This document shows positions 5,142-6,018 of a DNA stretch of 6,018 bases, piece by piece. Origin of the DNA: JALHOQ01 sp038144835 (GTDB taxonomy: Bacteria; Bdellovibrionota; Bdellovibrionia; Bdellovibrionales; UBA1609); assembly GCA_038144835.1 (NCBI GenBank), contig JAYQON010000141.1:1-6018 (forward strand), given 5' to 3'. Position 1 is the stretch's first letter; each line of letters opens with the position of its first letter. The position numbers and the translations under genes were made by a program. The notes under the pieces are model-generated. The model did not search any database. It had not been told where the DNA came from and saw nothing but the letters and a program-made list of their open reading frames with translations.

Positions 5142-5966
5142 ATGTCGGCATATCGACTTATTCGTAGCTATGACCCAGGGGCCTTTTTGCAAGTGACTGG
5201 GCCCTTCCTCTACTCACAAGAAGCTGAGAACAATTTGATCCTGAGTTGGGCTGAAGGTTTGAGGGCAGGTGGATATATAGAAGTTCACCCCAATATGTTG
5301 CACTTAAGTTGTGATGGGAATGTGGTCGGCGTCATAGGGGGGACTGATAAAAGGAGGGTGGCTGTTAGCGACTTCCCAAGGGAAGCTTTACCTCTCATAG
5401 CGCGTTCGCTTCTTTCTTTGAGTCCAAGACCAAAAGTATTGATCGGTCCAAAATCAGTAATGACAGATCTTGCCCTGCGCATTTCTACAGAAACTCTTCA
5501 ATCCATTAATTTGAATATGAGCCAGAAAATTCTCAAGTTAGCTGAAGTAAGTATGCCGCTATCTTGTGCAGGTGAGATTCGTTTAGCAAATACTTTTGAT
5601 GTTCCTAAGGCTACACGTTGGCTGTTGGACTTTATGTTCGAATCAACTCCCAATGACCTTATTGACCCGAGCCGTACACGTCAGTTGGTAGAAAATAAAA
5701 TTTCTCGCCAGCAAGTTTATTTTTGGTGTGTCCAGGGTAAACCAGTCAGTTGCACTTATCTTGGACGTTCTACCAAAAATGGGATAACAATTAATTCTGT
5801 TTATACCCCAAGAATTGAACGTGGTCGAGGTTACGCATCAAATTTAGTTGCGGAGGTTAGTCGTCGGATGCTCCGCAATTATAAATTTTGTGTTCTTTAC
5901 ACCGATGCCGAAAACCGAACTTCGAATAAAATTTATCAAGCTATTGGTTATTGTGTGGTCTCTTAA
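5142..5966 (+). CDS. GNAT family N-acetyltransferase (two-domain, FR47-like C-terminus)
   Basis: A 274-residue cytoplasmic protein predicted to transfer an acetyl group from acetyl-CoA to an unknown amine. The C-terminal half (about 145-274) is the GNAT domain. The acetyl-CoA pyrophosphate-binding loop is RGRGYA at 227-232, and LYTDAENRTSNKIYQAIGY at 252-270 matches the conserved N..S...Y...GF ending. The N-terminal half (about 1-135) is weakly like a degenerate GNAT fold, as in other proteins of this FR47/COG3393-like type. The start is fixed by an in-frame TAA directly before the ATG. The protein stops at GYCVVS, four residues after the GY motif, where relatives usually continue through a final beta-strand. 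It lies 31 bp behind the transglycosylase gene, but no functional link is evident. The substrate cannot be predicted. Confidence 0.88.
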   Translation: MSAYRLIRSYDPGAFLQVTGPFLYSQEAENNLILSWAEGLRAGGYIEVHPNMLHLSCDGNVVGVIGGTDKRRVAVSDFPREALPLIARSLLSLSPRPKVLIGPKSVMTDLALRISTETLQSINLNMSQKILKLAEVSMPLSCAGEIRLANTFDVPKATRWLLDFMFESTPNDLIDPSRTRQLVENKISRQQVYFWCVQGKPVSCTYLGRSTKNGITINSVYTPRIERGRGYASNLVAEVSRRMLRNYKFCVLYTDAENRTSNKIYQAIGYCVVS

Positions 5967-5976
5967 ACCCAAGCGT

Positions 5977-6018
5977 ATGTTTTGGCGGAGTCGGGTGAGG
6001 TACGCCGTACTATTTATC
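5977..6018 (+). CDS. possible start of a signal-peptide or membrane protein, cut by the window edge
   Basis: An open frame starts with ATG at 5977, 10 bp after the GNAT stop, and continues to the edge (14 codons: MFWRSRVRYAVLFI). Basic residues followed by a hydrophobic run look like the start of a signal peptide. An in-frame GTG at 5995 (MRYAVLFI) has a better ribosome-binding site, GGAG 4 nt upstream at 5987-5990, and may be the true start. The stretch is too short for firm judgement and the product is unknown. Confidence 0.35.
   Translation, partial: MFWRSRVRYAVLFI

Noticed and set aside
6000..6010. Inverted repeat GTACG-C-CGTAC near the right edge
   Set aside because: The arms are 5 bp with a 1-nt centre and lie within the probable start of the right-edge gene; likely chance.

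Overview
The window comes from a Gram-negative bacterium. Two secreted proteins look like outer-membrane beta-barrels, and there is a DedA inner-membrane protein and a periplasmic lytic transglycosylase. Gene style and protein types recall Bdellovibrionota or a related delta-proteobacterial lineage. This is an impression from the sequence, not a database match. Genes are tightly packed and there is no sign of mobile DNA, CRISPR, rRNA or tRNA.

Layout. On the minus strand at the left edge, a single-domain CheY-type response regulator (158-529) is followed after 11 bp by the start of a small membrane-anchored protein that runs off the window (146-1). Divergent from the regulator is a dedA-family gene (587-1264, plus). 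It meets tail to tail, with a 17-bp overlap, a 408-residue secreted protein with a long Pro/Thr/Asn-rich linker and a C-terminal barrel (2474-1248, minus). A 92-bp divergent region with a perfect 12-bp palindrome separates this gene from a 541-residue composite protein (2567-4192, plus). The latter has a signal peptide, a CsgG/LpoB-like periplasmic domain, an FlgT-like beta domain and an outer-membrane barrel. A 192-bp intergenic region with nested inverted repeats follows. Then come a lytic transglycosylase with an SLT domain (4385-5110), a two-domain GNAT acetyltransferase (5142-5966) and a probable signal-peptide gene starting at the right edge.

How the parts may fit together. Most of the window concerns the cell envelope: two divergent outer-membrane proteins, a peptidoglycan-cleaving enzyme and a DedA-type lipid-flippase-family protein. 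A functional link among them is inferred from proximity and domain type only. Several genes lack a Shine-Dalgarno sequence and have -10-like hexamers 6-7 nt before the start codon, which suggests leaderless transcripts. The genes with good ribosome-binding sites are the downstream operon member at the left edge and the GTG-started 541-residue gene.
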